From NCBI GenBank assembly GCA_023447635.1, contig JAEXNA010000002.1:1-17058 (forward strand): DNA of 17,058 bases. The letters run 5' to 3'. The number at the start of each line of letters is the position of its first letter. The first letter of the stretch is position 1. Below the pieces are notes generated by a model. It saw nothing but the letters and a program-made list of their open reading frames with translations. It had not been told where the DNA came from and made no database searches. This document shows positions 5,497-13,923 of this stretch, one piece after another. Both the position numbers and the translations under genes were made by a program. Origin of the DNA: Vulcanimicrobiota bacterium (GTDB taxonomy: Bacteria; Vulcanimicrobiota; Xenobia; Xenobiales; JADMJV01).

Positions 5497-8400
5497 ATGG
5501 CTGAGGTACCCGTATTCATCCGTATCCGTGGAAGCAAGGACGGCTCGGTGAATGCGGTCCTCGGCCAAGTCAAGGGCGAGGTAAAGAAGCTCACCGGTGA
5601 CGTGGTCGACGCCGGGACCAAGATCGGCGTGTCATTCGGTGCCGGCTCCGCGGCAATCGTGGCCATGGGTGCCGCTGCGCTGACCACAGCTGGCAAGTTC
5701 GAGCAGATGGGGGCGAAACTCACAGCGTTGCTCAAGGATGGGGAAGCCGCCCAGCGTTCGCTGCTGCAAGCGGCCTCCCTGGCCACTCTCACCCCATTTT
5801 CGGTCGAAGGCCTCGTGAATGCTACCGTGCAGCTGACCGCCTACGGCCAGCGGGCAAGGACCATCCTGCCCCAGGTAGCCGACCTGGCCGCTGCGATGGG
5901 CAAGTCGATCGAGGAAGCCTCGCTTGCGGTTGGCAAGGCAGCGGGCGGGTCCGCCGAGGGGTACCAGAGTCTCCGCGACACCTTCGGGCTGACCACCATC
6001 GAGCTGAAGAAGCTGGGCGTTGAACTCAACGCCTCCGGCGGCCCCCTCCTCCGGACCGCTGACCACATCGAGACGGCTAGAGCTGCAATGCTCAAACTCA
6101 TCGAGATGAAGTTCGGCGGCGTGGCCGAGGCGCAGAGTAAGACCTTCGAAGGCGCCATGAACAACCTTGGCGACGCGGTTCAGCTCTCGATGAACAAGGT
6201 CGGTCAGAGCATTCTACCGATCGCCACCCTCCTCGCGAAGTTTGCCGGCGACGTAATCGGTCGGTTCCAGGAAGTTCCTGGGCCCATCGTCGCCACAGGT
6301 ATCGCACTCGGCGCTCTGACGGCGGGCGCCCTTGCCCTTGTCTCGGCGGCAACGTTGGTCGGAGCAGCGCTCATTTCGTGGTATACCAGCCTCGAAGCGG
6401 CTGCGGTAAATTCTACGGTGGCTAAGACCGCCATAGACGGGCTTAGCGCTGGCTATGGTCGCCTTGCAGGGGTCATCAACACCGCCACGGCTTCGCAGAG
6501 TCGCTGGGCTGTGGCCGCGCGTGCTACAGCACTTGGCTTGACCGTGGCTACCGGCGTCTATATGGCGGCGTCTATCGCCATCCGTGCCTACGAAGACGCA
6601 GCCATTCGCGCCGGCAATGCTATCGAAGTCGCTTCCAAGAAGTCAGTGGATGCCACCAATCGCTGGAAACTCTATCGAGACGCCGTAAATTCGGCGGCTG
6701 CTGAATCCGGTGTGATGGTCGACCGTGGCGGAAGCCTTGGTCAGACCGCTGAACAGATCCGCGAGGCGTTTGCGAAGACGTCGCCGGCGACGCTCGTAGC
6801 AAATCTGGAAAAAGCCGGGGTAACCCTCGAGGACATCCGGAAAGAGGCAGGCGCAGTAGGGGACGCCTTGGACCTAGCGCAGGAGAAGTTCTCGAAGGTA
6901 GCCCGGGTCTCCAACCAAATTCCCGACACCGCGAACCCCAAAGCGGCCATCGGCGTCGGGAGCCTCGCAGAGTTCTTCCCTGGCCGCACCGTCGTCACCA
7001 TTGAAGAGATTCGAGCCAAGGTCGCAGAGCTGCGCTTCCAAATGAACGAGGTAGCGCGGACTAAAGAGGCGGTGACGCAAGCTCTCGGTGTGTTCGAGAA
7101 GTTCGCCGCCCCGCTTCAGGTCGCAATCGACAACGCCAAGAAGCTTGATACCTTTCTCCAGTTCGCTAAGTCGTCTAAGGACCTGCAGACGTTGCAAACC
7201 CGCCTTCGTGAGACCACTGACGAGGTGAGGCAGTTTGAAGCTGCGGCAAGGGCACAAGGGCTTCCCACAGAGGTCTCTGCACTGCAGCGTGACCTACTCA
7301 CCGCCACCGGCACTCGGGCGGAGTTCGTAAAGTCGTTCCTTGGCGTGCTCGAGCAGCAAGCGTCGGCCGAACGCGACCTGGCCACCACGGTCCAGAAGGC
7401 TGAGCAGGACAAGCTCAGCGCCATCGAGCGCACTCAGACACAACGCAGAGCCATGTCCGAAGCCTCCAAGGCTGACGACCTGCGCGACGCTAAAGAGCGG
7501 TTAGCCGCTGTCCAGGGTGCGATCGAGGAAGAGGCCTCTGTTCAGCGTCAGCTGGATGAGGTACGAGCGGTCAAACGCTCCTCCCCTGACCTCGCCGGCG
7601 TCGACGAGCGCCTTCGCCAACTCGAGCTCGAACTCGAAGGCGTGCGCAAACTCGCCGACGAGGAGGTCAAAGCGCGGACTGAGGTTCGCGACGCGGCCAA
7701 GAAGCTCGCCGATGATCAGGTGTCCAACGCTCGCCAAGCCATCCAGGATCAGGTCGACGCGGCGCGCGAGCTCACCGCCGAGCTGAAGAACTCGGAGGGC
7801 GGAAGCGCCGCGACCGTTTCGGGTCAGCTAACCCAGGTTCTGGCTGGTCTCGATCGCTGGGAAGCGAAGAACAAGGCCATCGTGGCCAGCTCTCGCGACG
7901 TCCGACGCGCACTCGAGCAAGCCCGCCAGGCGGTCGAAGGGCAGCAGGCCCAAATCCGCGAGCGGGCTCAGGCTACGAGGCTCGACGACATCAAGCAGAA
8001 GGTCAGCCTCGAGGTGACCGACGCCACGGACACGATCAGCAAACTGAACGCCGTCCGCGGCGCCATTGCCCAGATCAATGCCGAGCGAAAGAGCGGCCTG
8101 GTCGACGCCCAAGCCGCTCAGCGGGCGCTGACGGAACTCCAGCGCCAAGAGCTACAGCTGAACAAACAGAACAACGCCGAGATCGCCAGCAAGGCCGCAA
8201 CCCTCGCCGGCATCGCTCAGGGCGACCTGGAATCTCAGGTTGAGTACCTGCGTGCGCGTCAGGCAGCCGGTGAGGATGTCACCGCAGTTCTTATCGCCAA
8301 AGAGAAAGAACTGCTCCAGGCAAAGCTTGACGCCATCAATGCCGCCTACGAAGCGGACATCGCAGCGAACAAAGACCGCGAGGTCGCGGAAGCCGAGCGC

Positions 8401-8949
8401 TCGGCGGCCGTCAATAAAGTGCTGCGCGACGAGGCCGCCAACCGCCTGCGTATCCACACGGAAACGCAGGCGGCGATCGACGGCAACAATGTCAGGAGCG
8501 GCCGTGGCGGCCGATCCGGACGCCGTGGCGACCAGATCGGTACCGGGCTGGGTGTCGGGGGCGAGGTTAGCGAGGACGCCTATTCTACTGGGATCGGCAC
8601 GTCGTCTTTGTCAGGTGGTCGGCAGATCAAGCGGACGCGGAGAGTTTACGTTCCGACTCCTGAGCAGGTTGGCCGCCAAATGGGTCTGGACCCCAAGGGT
8701 CAGACCCATTTGCGTGACTTGCAGACGCAGGCGGATACCTCTGCCAAGCGGGTGGCCGACGTGGACACCAAAGCCGCGACTCAAAATGTCAACGTCCAGA
8801 ACCAGTTCGAGCTCGCTATCTCCGTGCAGGGCGGAGGCTTCGCCAAGATCGCGGCAGACCCCGGGTTCGAACGGAGTGTGTTGGCGATCGTCGAGCGTCA
8901 GTTCAGGACCCAGGGCTACTACGATGGAGGAAAGGGGCCGTCAGTATGA
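5497..8949 (+). CDS. Tail tape measure protein
   Basis: At 1150 aa this is the longest gene here. It sets tail length and later helps DNA entry; from the usual 0.15 nm per residue, the tail would be roughly 170 nm. Residues about 65-230 resemble the tape measure N-terminal domain (FEQMGAKLTALLKDGEAAQR, TPFSVEGLVNATVQLTAYGQ, then FGLTTIELKKLGV). Two hydrophobic stretches follow, at about 258-300 (rich in GALTAGALALVSAATLVG) and 336-365, the expected membrane-active part. Residues about 560-990 are heptad-like, charged, coiled-coil sequence rich in Ala, Glu, Gln and Arg. No lytic transglycosylase or peptidase motif is seen. The ATG is set by GAGGTAA (5484-5490). An inverted repeat lies in the coding sequence at 8677-8712. 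Confidence 0.92.
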   Translation: MAEVPVFIRIRGSKDGSVNAVLGQVKGEVKKLTGDVVDAGTKIGVSFGAGSAAIVAMGAAALTTAGKFEQMGAKLTALLKDGEAAQRSLLQAASLATLTPFSVEGLVNATVQLTAYGQRARTILPQVADLAAAMGKSIEEASLAVGKAAGGSAEGYQSLRDTFGLTTIELKKLGVELNASGGPLLRTADHIETARAAMLKLIEMKFGGVAEAQSKTFEGAMNNLGDAVQLSMNKVGQSILPIATLLAKFAGDVIGRFQEVPGPIVATGIALGALTAGALALVSAATLVGAALISWYTSLEAAAVNSTVAKTAIDGLSAGYGRLAGVINTATASQSRWAVAARATALGLTVATGVYMAASIAIRAYEDAAIRAGNAIEVASKKSVDATNRWKLYRDAVNSAAAESGVMVDRGGSLGQTAEQIREAFAKTSPATLVANLEKAGVTLEDIRKEAGAVGDALDLAQEKFSKVARVSNQIPDTANPKAAIGVGSLAEFFPGRTVVTIEEIRAKVAELRFQMNEVARTKEAVTQALGVFEKFAAPLQVAIDNAKKLDTFLQFAKSSKDLQTLQTRLRETTDEVRQFEAAARAQGLPTEVSALQRDLLTATGTRAEFVKSFLGVLEQQASAERDLATTVQKAEQDKLSAIERTQTQRRAMSEASKADDLRDAKERLAAVQGAIEEEASVQRQLDEVRAVKRSSPDLAGVDERLRQLELELEGVRKLADEEVKARTEVRDAAKKLADDQVSNARQAIQDQVDAARELTAELKNSEGGSAATVSGQLTQVLAGLDRWEAKNKAIVASSRDVRRALEQARQAVEGQQAQIRERAQATRLDDIKQKVSLEVTDATDTISKLNAVRGAIAQINAERKSGLVDAQAAQRALTELQRQELQLNKQNNAEIASKAATLAGIAQGDLESQVEYLRARQAAGEDVTAVLIAKEKELLQAKLDAINAAYEADIAANKDREVAEAERSAAVNKVLRDEAANRLRIHTETQAAIDGNNVRSGRGGRSGRRGDQIGTGLGVGGEVSEDAYSTGIGTSSLSGGRQIKRTRRVYVPTPEQVGRQMGLDPKGQTHLRDLQTQADTSAKRVADVDTKAATQNVNVQNQFELAISVQGGGFAKIAADPGFERSVLAIVERQFRTQGYYDGGKGPSV
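8677..8712. repeat. Inverted repeat inside the tape measure gene
   Basis: CAAATGGGTCTG (8677-8688) is exactly complementary to CAGACCCATTTG (8701-8712), separated by 12 bases. Within those, ACCC and GGGT can also pair around CAA, giving a nearly continuous 16-bp stem with one bulged G. It lies about 240 bases before the end of the gene and encodes QMGLDPKGQTHL. There is no T-run after it. Confidence 0.85.
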
Positions 8950-9299
8950 TTTGGTGGGAATGGTTGGGCGAAGGTGAGATCACCAAAGACGTCGTGTTCG
9001 CGCGTGTGCTTTCCGAGGTGCCGTCAGAACACGCCGGCGGCTACATCTACGAAGAGCTCTGTCCCACTGAGAAGGAGAGTTTCGAGGCGCGAGGGCTGAC
9101 CCGCGCGGAGCTCAACGTCCTGAAACTTGAGGCTCGGAAACGTGTACAGCCCAACGTCCCGTACACTTTGTACGAGAAGGGTGGCGGCACCGTCGAAGGG
9201 TTCATCACTTCCTTGCGATGGTCGATGAAGGAGTTGAACGGCACGAACCTACTTGTGGTCCGGATCGAACTGCTCGTAGTCCCGGGCGGGCCATTGTGA
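8946..9299 (+). CDS. Small tail-tip protein, possible distal tail (Dit-like) protein
   Basis: I do not recognise this 117-aa protein firmly. It follows the tape measure gene by ATGA overlap and precedes the hub, where siphophages carry the distal tail protein. It starts MIWWEWLGEGEITKDVVFAR and has a helical centre (LTRAELNVLKLEARKRV). It ends with GGGTVEGFITSLRW, then strands VVRIELLVV. A Gly-rich turn followed by two strands is a pattern seen in Dit and baseplate proteins. It is shorter than most Dit proteins (about 200 aa or more), so it could instead be another baseplate adaptor. GGAGG (8926-8930) lies 15 bases before the ATG, with a closer AAGGGG. Confidence 0.4.
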   Translation: MIWWEWLGEGEITKDVVFARVLSEVPSEHAGGYIYEELCPTEKESFEARGLTRAELNVLKLEARKRVQPNVPYTLYEKGGGTVEGFITSLRWSMKELNGTNLLVVRIELLVVPGGPL

Positions 9300-10552
9300 G
9301 TACTGCTGCGGTCTCCGGGGCCATCAACGGTCGGCCGTCTGGGTGGTCTCTTACCAACGTACTCAACGGCGGTTGGACCGGTCGTCTCGAGTTCGCACGA
9401 CCTATGGCAACTCGGTTCGACCCGCTGGCGGAGGTCGTGCTGACGCTCGCCAACCAGCCCATCAGCAGCACCGGCCTGAGCTCCCCGCCGATGCTAGTGA
9501 CTTTGCGCGGTAGGCGCTGGACCGAGCAAGGAGTCTCGACCGTCTACGAGCTGCTGGACCGCACCTCGTGGCGCCTATCTAGCGGCTCCGAGAGCTTCGA
9601 AACCTTCATCGAAGGCACTGCTTCGGATATCGTCGAGGCTATTGGAGAAAGAGCTGAGGTCGATATCGGTAACGCGCCGAACTTCTTGCTCTACCGCGAA
9701 GACATCAAGCTTAGCACCCTCTGGGACCCTCTCCGCCGCATTGCGGTGGTGGGGGGTCGTACCATTCACATCGGGACAAGCGGGCAGCTTGTCTTTTGTG
9801 ATGCCAACTGGAGTACCACAGGGGACCCTCTGCGGCCGACCTCAGTAGAGGAGGGCTATCGACCACTTGACCGGGTTGATCGTCTGTTCGTCACCAAGAC
9901 CACGGGTATTGGGAGTCCCAGCGGGCCCCAGTACTTCGACTTCACGAGCACAGGCAACGCCAGTGGTCAGCTCCACTGGCCGATCGGTCCTGGCCCGAAC
10001 ATCGTCAACGAGGGCGGGGTGGGGAACGTCGCTTGGGTCACGTTGTGGGACGGCGACCCGAACGCAGGTGGACGAGCGCTCGCGATCAGGCCGCTCAACG
10101 GTGACCAGGTGGATGGCATTTCGGTGCCGATCAACGGCGACTGGCCTGCCACTCATTTCACCGCGCTGGTCTATCCGGACCTGATTAGCAACCTGCCGAC
10201 CAATGCTCGCCTGCGGATCGACGGCACCCCGCACAGTGATCTTCCCGCTGGGATCGACGGCGCGATAGCCAAATCCTACGGGACGGGGCGGGGTGCGGTG
10301 AGCACGTTCAGCGAGTCGATGATCCCCTCGGTCGCCCACGCCGATTCGCACTGGCAGTACTGGCTGGCCGAGGCCAATCGCGGGACCAACTACCTCACGG
10401 CACGTGGCCCTCTGCAGCTTGGCGCAGCCGTGGGTAATTACTTCAGCTGGACTCCCTTGGGACTCGGCGGCCGCATCGAGCAGGTCACTCATTCGGGCGG
10501 GGGCAGCGTCCCTACCACTGAAATCGTCGTCAACTGCGATCTCGCAGCCTAG
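9296..10552 (+). CDS. Tail tip hub protein (gp27-like)
   Basis: This 418-aa protein is probably the central hub at the tail tip that caps the tube and holds tape measure and fibres. The N-terminal part has beta strands with YELLDRTSWRLSSG near residue 90. It is followed by SDIVEAIGERAEVDIGNAPN and LWDPLRRIAVVGGRTIHIG with GQLVFCDANW. That run of helix, helix and G.l.F strand ending in W is the usual pattern of gp27-like hubs. DRVDRLFVTK (about 192) starts the next barrel, and GRIEQVTHS with TTEIVVN closes the protein. Between these lies an insert of about 180 residues rich in Gly, Asp and Trp that I cannot assign. I chose GTG 9296 (GTGA overlap with the upstream stop). An ATG at 9218 would read through an Arg-rich shadow region. 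Confidence 0.62.
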   Translation: MSTAAVSGAINGRPSGWSLTNVLNGGWTGRLEFARPMATRFDPLAEVVLTLANQPISSTGLSSPPMLVTLRGRRWTEQGVSTVYELLDRTSWRLSSGSESFETFIEGTASDIVEAIGERAEVDIGNAPNFLLYREDIKLSTLWDPLRRIAVVGGRTIHIGTSGQLVFCDANWSTTGDPLRPTSVEEGYRPLDRVDRLFVTKTTGIGSPSGPQYFDFTSTGNASGQLHWPIGPGPNIVNEGGVGNVAWVTLWDGDPNAGGRALAIRPLNGDQVDGISVPINGDWPATHFTALVYPDLISNLPTNARLRIDGTPHSDLPAGIDGAIAKSYGTGRGAVSTFSESMIPSVAHADSHWQYWLAEANRGTNYLTARGPLQLGAAVGNYFSWTPLGLGGRIEQVTHSGGGSVPTTEIVVNCDLAA

Positions 10553-10559
10553 GAGGCAT

Positions 10560-10811
10560 ATGCGCTCACTCTGGAACCGCCGGCCAACCCCCTCACCCAT
10601 CTCTGTCGGCCAGTTCTCGGGATCCGAGGCCGACGGCTACAAGATGTTCCGCAACGGGAGCTACTACTCAGAGCCCAACAGCCTGGTCGCTCCCACAGTG
10701 GGCGTCCCGGTGCTAAGCCTCGAGTTCGGCATGGGCTCGCAGAGTTTGGCTCTAGACTTCGGTGGGTTCCGCGCCCTGGCTCCGTCGCCCGAGGACGAGG
10801 AAGAACCGTGA
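10560..10811 (+). CDS. Small protein sharing an N-terminal motif with the next gene
   Basis: I do not recognise this 83-aa protein. It begins MRSLWNRRPTPSPISVG, and the next protein begins RSMWGRRQEP, so both carry RS[LM]W[NG]RR..P at the same place. The rest is FSGSEADGYKMFRNGSYY, then a Gly/Leu-rich middle and an acidic tail (PSPEDEEEP). No signal peptide or membrane segment is evident. AGGAGG (10551-10556) precedes the ATG by only 3 bases, a short spacing. The gene overlaps the next by GTGA. Given the position and shared motif, it may be an accessory or chaperone of the large protein, or a minor tail-tip component; both are inference. Confidence 0.65.
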   Translation: MRSLWNRRPTPSPISVGQFSGSEADGYKMFRNGSYYSEPNSLVAPTVGVPVLSLEFGMGSQSLALDFGGFRALAPSPEDEEEP

Positions 10812-13504
10812 GAAGCATGTGGGGCCGCCGACAAGAGCCGGCGAAAAACGGAATGGCAAAATACCTCGGCCTCTTTGGCGGACTTGCTCGCTGGGAAATC
10901 GACGGCCAAGTCTACACCGATAGCGTCGCGTCGGTTGGCGGTGGCGCCCCGGCGGTCGGCAAATCCTATCCGGCGATCTGTGGCCAGCCCGACACGCGCT
11001 CGCAGTGGGTGGCGCTGGTCGCAGGGAACACGGTGCGCATTCATCCGAAGGCGATGCCAAACGAGCTTTCCCACGACTGGATCTGCTACGGCGCGAACTA
11101 CCGTCGAACCTGGAGCTGGACGCGCCCTGAGGGTTTTGCCTGGGAGACCGCAGAGGCTGTCTCCGCACTGCTCGCCCTGGCCACCGACGTGCGCTACGAG
11201 ACGCTGCCGACCGATCTGGGCCCGCCCCAGGGTCGCGGAGAGCGCAGCGCGATCTCGGCTAACGCCGTCTCCACGGACCAAGGAGGCTATTTCAGCTCGC
11301 TCGATATCACGTCTATCCTCGCCACGATCGACGCCGAGCACACCTACGCCAGCGCGGTCTCGATCGTGCGCCGCCACGGCCAGCTCCTGGTCGAGATCCA
11401 GGCTTTCGATGAGGTCAATGACGAAGAGATAGGCGAAACCACCGTCAACGAGTTCTCCTACCTAGCCCGCCTCAATGCAAGCGACATGACCAAACCGGCG
11501 CTGGCTATCGAGTGGGTTGTGAGATTGGACGAGGCGTTCCCTAATTGGCTGACCCGCACGGACAGGATCGGGGATTGCCTGGTTTTCTCGCGCACCACCG
11601 AGGGCGTGGTCGAGCGTCGTTGCGTTGTCCTTTTACAGGCTCAGGAGCGCGACGATCACGAGGGGCTGTACTCTCGTCAACTCGTGGCCTGCCACGTGGG
11701 CTGGGACGGCGGCGAGGTCAAGGCCGACCCGATCAGCTACCAGTTGCCTCCGACCCCGGCTGAGGTCAACGCGGCCGAGGCTAGACCTCTCGCCTGGGCT
11801 GACGAGGCCAGCGGGCGGATTTGGATCGACGGGGCGAGCCTGGTCCTCGGCAACGGTGACGGCGTTGCGACCGTTGCCCTGGATTGGGAACTGGAGACGA
11901 CGGCTCCCGAGGCTGGCGCTGGCGTCCTCAAATCCGTGATGGGCAACCGCCTGATCTACTCCGGGATCTGGGAGACGTATGAAACCGTCGTTGACCATCC
12001 GATGAGGACGGACCGGCACAATTTCGGGGAGGTCTACACCACGACACGCATTGAGCGCGCTCGCGGGCATAGCCTGTTTCGCGGAACTGTCGTGATCGAC
12101 GCCCAGACTGGTGCCCTGATTTCCCGCACGGCCTATAGCGGCAGCGAGCCTGCAGGTCAGCTCGAGGATTCTCGATTCGACTCCCTCTGGGAAGCCGAAT
12201 GGGATCACCGCGTGCCTGACCGTGGCTACGGAGCGAGGCCTCTGCCCGGGGGTGGTCCACTCGACGAGGAGGCCGTGCTGACGCCGGAGACTCACGCCTA
12301 CTCGATGATCGACCGCCTGAGAATTTGGAGAGGCAACCAATTTTTTCACACCGCTGGAGCCTATCCCGAGCCGGAGGGCGGCTACCCTGATCCCGACGAG
12401 ACCCACCCGTTGATTTCTCTAGGCAGGGAGAATGTCACGAAACAATCTCCATATAGCCCTAGGGTTATTGACGGGGTGCTGTACAACCAGAGCGAGTGGG
12501 ACGCGTGGGAATCTCGGCGCGACCAGTACATGGTAGACCAGGCGCTGCTGCTCAACGAGGCGGCGAGGTCCAGGCCGACCGGGGGTAACGGGCTCAGGGG
12601 CGACCTGCTGCGCCTCACCCCTTATAATGGTGCATTCCGACAAACGTCCTACTGGGATGCAACCTGGGAGACCCGCGTGCCGTTTGAGGAACCGATCATC
12701 TCCGAGCAAGTTTGCTCGTTCACCTCGGTGCTGGGCCCTTCGTCCCCACCTGGTGGAGGCGAGAGACTATGGTTGGATTTCGGGAACCCCTCGGGGGTGA
12801 CCGGTCTGACCAGCGCGGTTCCGCGAGCGCCCGCCGACTACGCTCAGGCGCTAACCCGGAGCCGTTACGAGTACTTCGATGAAGCCAGACAGGAGATGCT
12901 TTCCAACCCGGACCCCGACCCGTCCAGCTACTGGCGCGGAGCCGAGTCGATCAGTGGGGCTATCGAGTACGACAACGGTGACTTCGATATTTGGGCTGCC
13001 CTCTCAGGGATCGACCAGGATATCCGGATTGAGCGCAAGATCGTCTGGATTGGCCGTGGCACCTGGCTCGATCGATTTGCCACCCCTATCCAGCACTGGC
13101 GCGAGAGTCCGTGTTGCAATACGGGCCGCCTCACGGTCTGCGGGCCGGAGGGCGGCGAGTATTTTGATGACGCGGCTGGCGAGATGAGGGCAAGGCCTCT
13201 CGTCTGGCGGGCCGAGACCAACACCGGCGCTCAGGCGTGGATTTCTACCCTCCCAGGCACTGGCGGATTCGTCTACTGCCAGGCGGGGACGCCTATCGCT
13301 CTCGACCTGGGAGAGGACGGGATCTGTACGCTCACTCCGGTCCTGATCGGCGGAGAGCCCAAGATCGTGATCCACAACCCTCAGGGGCAAATCCTCGGCA
13401 CACCTGACGGCACGGCTGACCAGCTCGAGGCAATGTTCGACCGTACCCGGTTGGTGCGCCAAGCTCTCGACGGTGGAACGCAGCAGTGGGGCCCGCCGAC
13501 CTAA
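10808..13504 (+). CDS. Large Trp-rich tail-tip protein of unknown family
   Basis: This is an 898-aa protein I do not recognise. It is rich in Trp (about 30, near 3%), Gly, Asp and Arg, and appears built of many short beta strands. Segments such as GTVVIDAQTGALIS and GRIWIDGASLVLGNG resemble propeller blades, so a propeller-like or multi-beta-domain adhesin is possible. WEAEWDHRVP (about residue 462) and WDATWETRVP (about 616) look like a repeated element. A Cys cluster, CCNTGRLTVC, lies near residue 767. No catalytic signature, signal peptide or membrane segment is seen. It sits between the hub and fibre genes, which suggests a central tip protein or receptor-binding platform. The start is GTG 10808 in a GTGA overlap, with AGGAAG 4 bases upstream. 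Internal ATGs at 10817 and 10853 lack good ribosome binding sites. Confidence 0.8.
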   Translation: MRSMWGRRQEPAKNGMAKYLGLFGGLARWEIDGQVYTDSVASVGGGAPAVGKSYPAICGQPDTRSQWVALVAGNTVRIHPKAMPNELSHDWICYGANYRRTWSWTRPEGFAWETAEAVSALLALATDVRYETLPTDLGPPQGRGERSAISANAVSTDQGGYFSSLDITSILATIDAEHTYASAVSIVRRHGQLLVEIQAFDEVNDEEIGETTVNEFSYLARLNASDMTKPALAIEWVVRLDEAFPNWLTRTDRIGDCLVFSRTTEGVVERRCVVLLQAQERDDHEGLYSRQLVACHVGWDGGEVKADPISYQLPPTPAEVNAAEARPLAWADEASGRIWIDGASLVLGNGDGVATVALDWELETTAPEAGAGVLKSVMGNRLIYSGIWETYETVVDHPMRTDRHNFGEVYTTTRIERARGHSLFRGTVVIDAQTGALISRTAYSGSEPAGQLEDSRFDSLWEAEWDHRVPDRGYGARPLPGGGPLDEEAVLTPETHAYSMIDRLRIWRGNQFFHTAGAYPEPEGGYPDPDETHPLISLGRENVTKQSPYSPRVIDGVLYNQSEWDAWESRRDQYMVDQALLLNEAARSRPTGGNGLRGDLLRLTPYNGAFRQTSYWDATWETRVPFEEPIISEQVCSFTSVLGPSSPPGGGERLWLDFGNPSGVTGLTSAVPRAPADYAQALTRSRYEYFDEARQEMLSNPDPDPSSYWRGAESISGAIEYDNGDFDIWAALSGIDQDIRIERKIVWIGRGTWLDRFATPIQHWRESPCCNTGRLTVCGPEGGEYFDDAAGEMRARPLVWRAETNTGAQAWISTLPGTGGFVYCQAGTPIALDLGEDGICTLTPVLIGGEPKIVIHNPQGQILGTPDGTADQLEAMFDRTRLVRQALDGGTQQWGPPT

Positions 13505-13518
13505 GAAGGAGATCGACA

Positions 13519-13923
13519 ATGGCAAACCTCAAGTCCATACGCCGCGGCGACACGTGGCACGGCCACCTCTGGGTGGTCGACGATCCCGTTACGAAAGAGC
13601 CGCAGGATATCACCGGCTGGACCTGCGCCCTCGAGGTACGGGCGAGCGAGGGGATCGACGGCCCACTCGTCTGGTCGGCTACCACGGCCGACGGTGGGCT
13701 ACGCCTGATCGACGGGGACGGTCGGGAGCTCGAGATCAGCTGCTGTGGGTCGCGGAAGAAAGTTACGAGGACGCTTGAGACGCTGGGCTATCTCTACATC
13801 GTGGAGGCTGTGGGTGTCGACCTCGACCTGGTCGTGGCGGAGTGGTTCTTCCGTCTTCGCGCCGTCGACCCCAACGGCATCAAGATGACCCTCGACGACG
13901 GGCGGTGGAGCGTCACAACGTGA
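13519..13923 (+). CDS. Small BppU-N-like baseplate/fibre attachment protein
   Basis: This 134-aa beta-rich protein begins MANLKSIRRGDTWHGHLWVV and continues QDITGWTCALEVRASEG. The RGDTW and D(I/L)TGWT pair is characteristic of small Ig-like phage proteins related to the N-terminal domain of baseplate upper proteins (BppU), which anchor fibres to the tip. The C-terminal part has strands VVAEWFFRLRAVDPNG and LDDGRWSVTT. ATG 13519 is set by AAGGAG (13506-13511), 7 bases upstream. It ends in a GTGA overlap with the Pro/Gly-repeat gene, suggesting the two are made in linked amounts. The RGD is probably part of the fold rather than an integrin-type signal. Confidence 0.5.
   Translation: MANLKSIRRGDTWHGHLWVVDDPVTKEPQDITGWTCALEVRASEGIDGPLVWSATTADGGLRLIDGDGRELEISCCGSRKKVTRTLETLGYLYIVEAVGVDLDLVVAEWFFRLRAVDPNGIKMTLDDGRWSVTT

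Noticed and set aside
9842..10600. Long antisense open frame (252 codons) opposite the hub gene
   Set aside because: It mirrors the codon pattern of the + strand gene, has no ribosome binding site, and its residues look like a GC-rich shadow.
11633..12406. Long antisense open frame (257 codons) opposite the large tip gene
   Set aside because: Same reason: a shadow frame in GC-rich coding DNA with no supporting start signal.
12615..12635. TATAAT-like promoter box inside the large tip gene
   Set aside because: No -35 element at suitable spacing, and it is in the middle of an uninterrupted coding sequence.
13533..13560. RGD tripeptide in the BppU-like protein as an adhesion signal
   Set aside because: RGDT is a common opening of this small phage protein group and is more likely structural than an integrin-type ligand.
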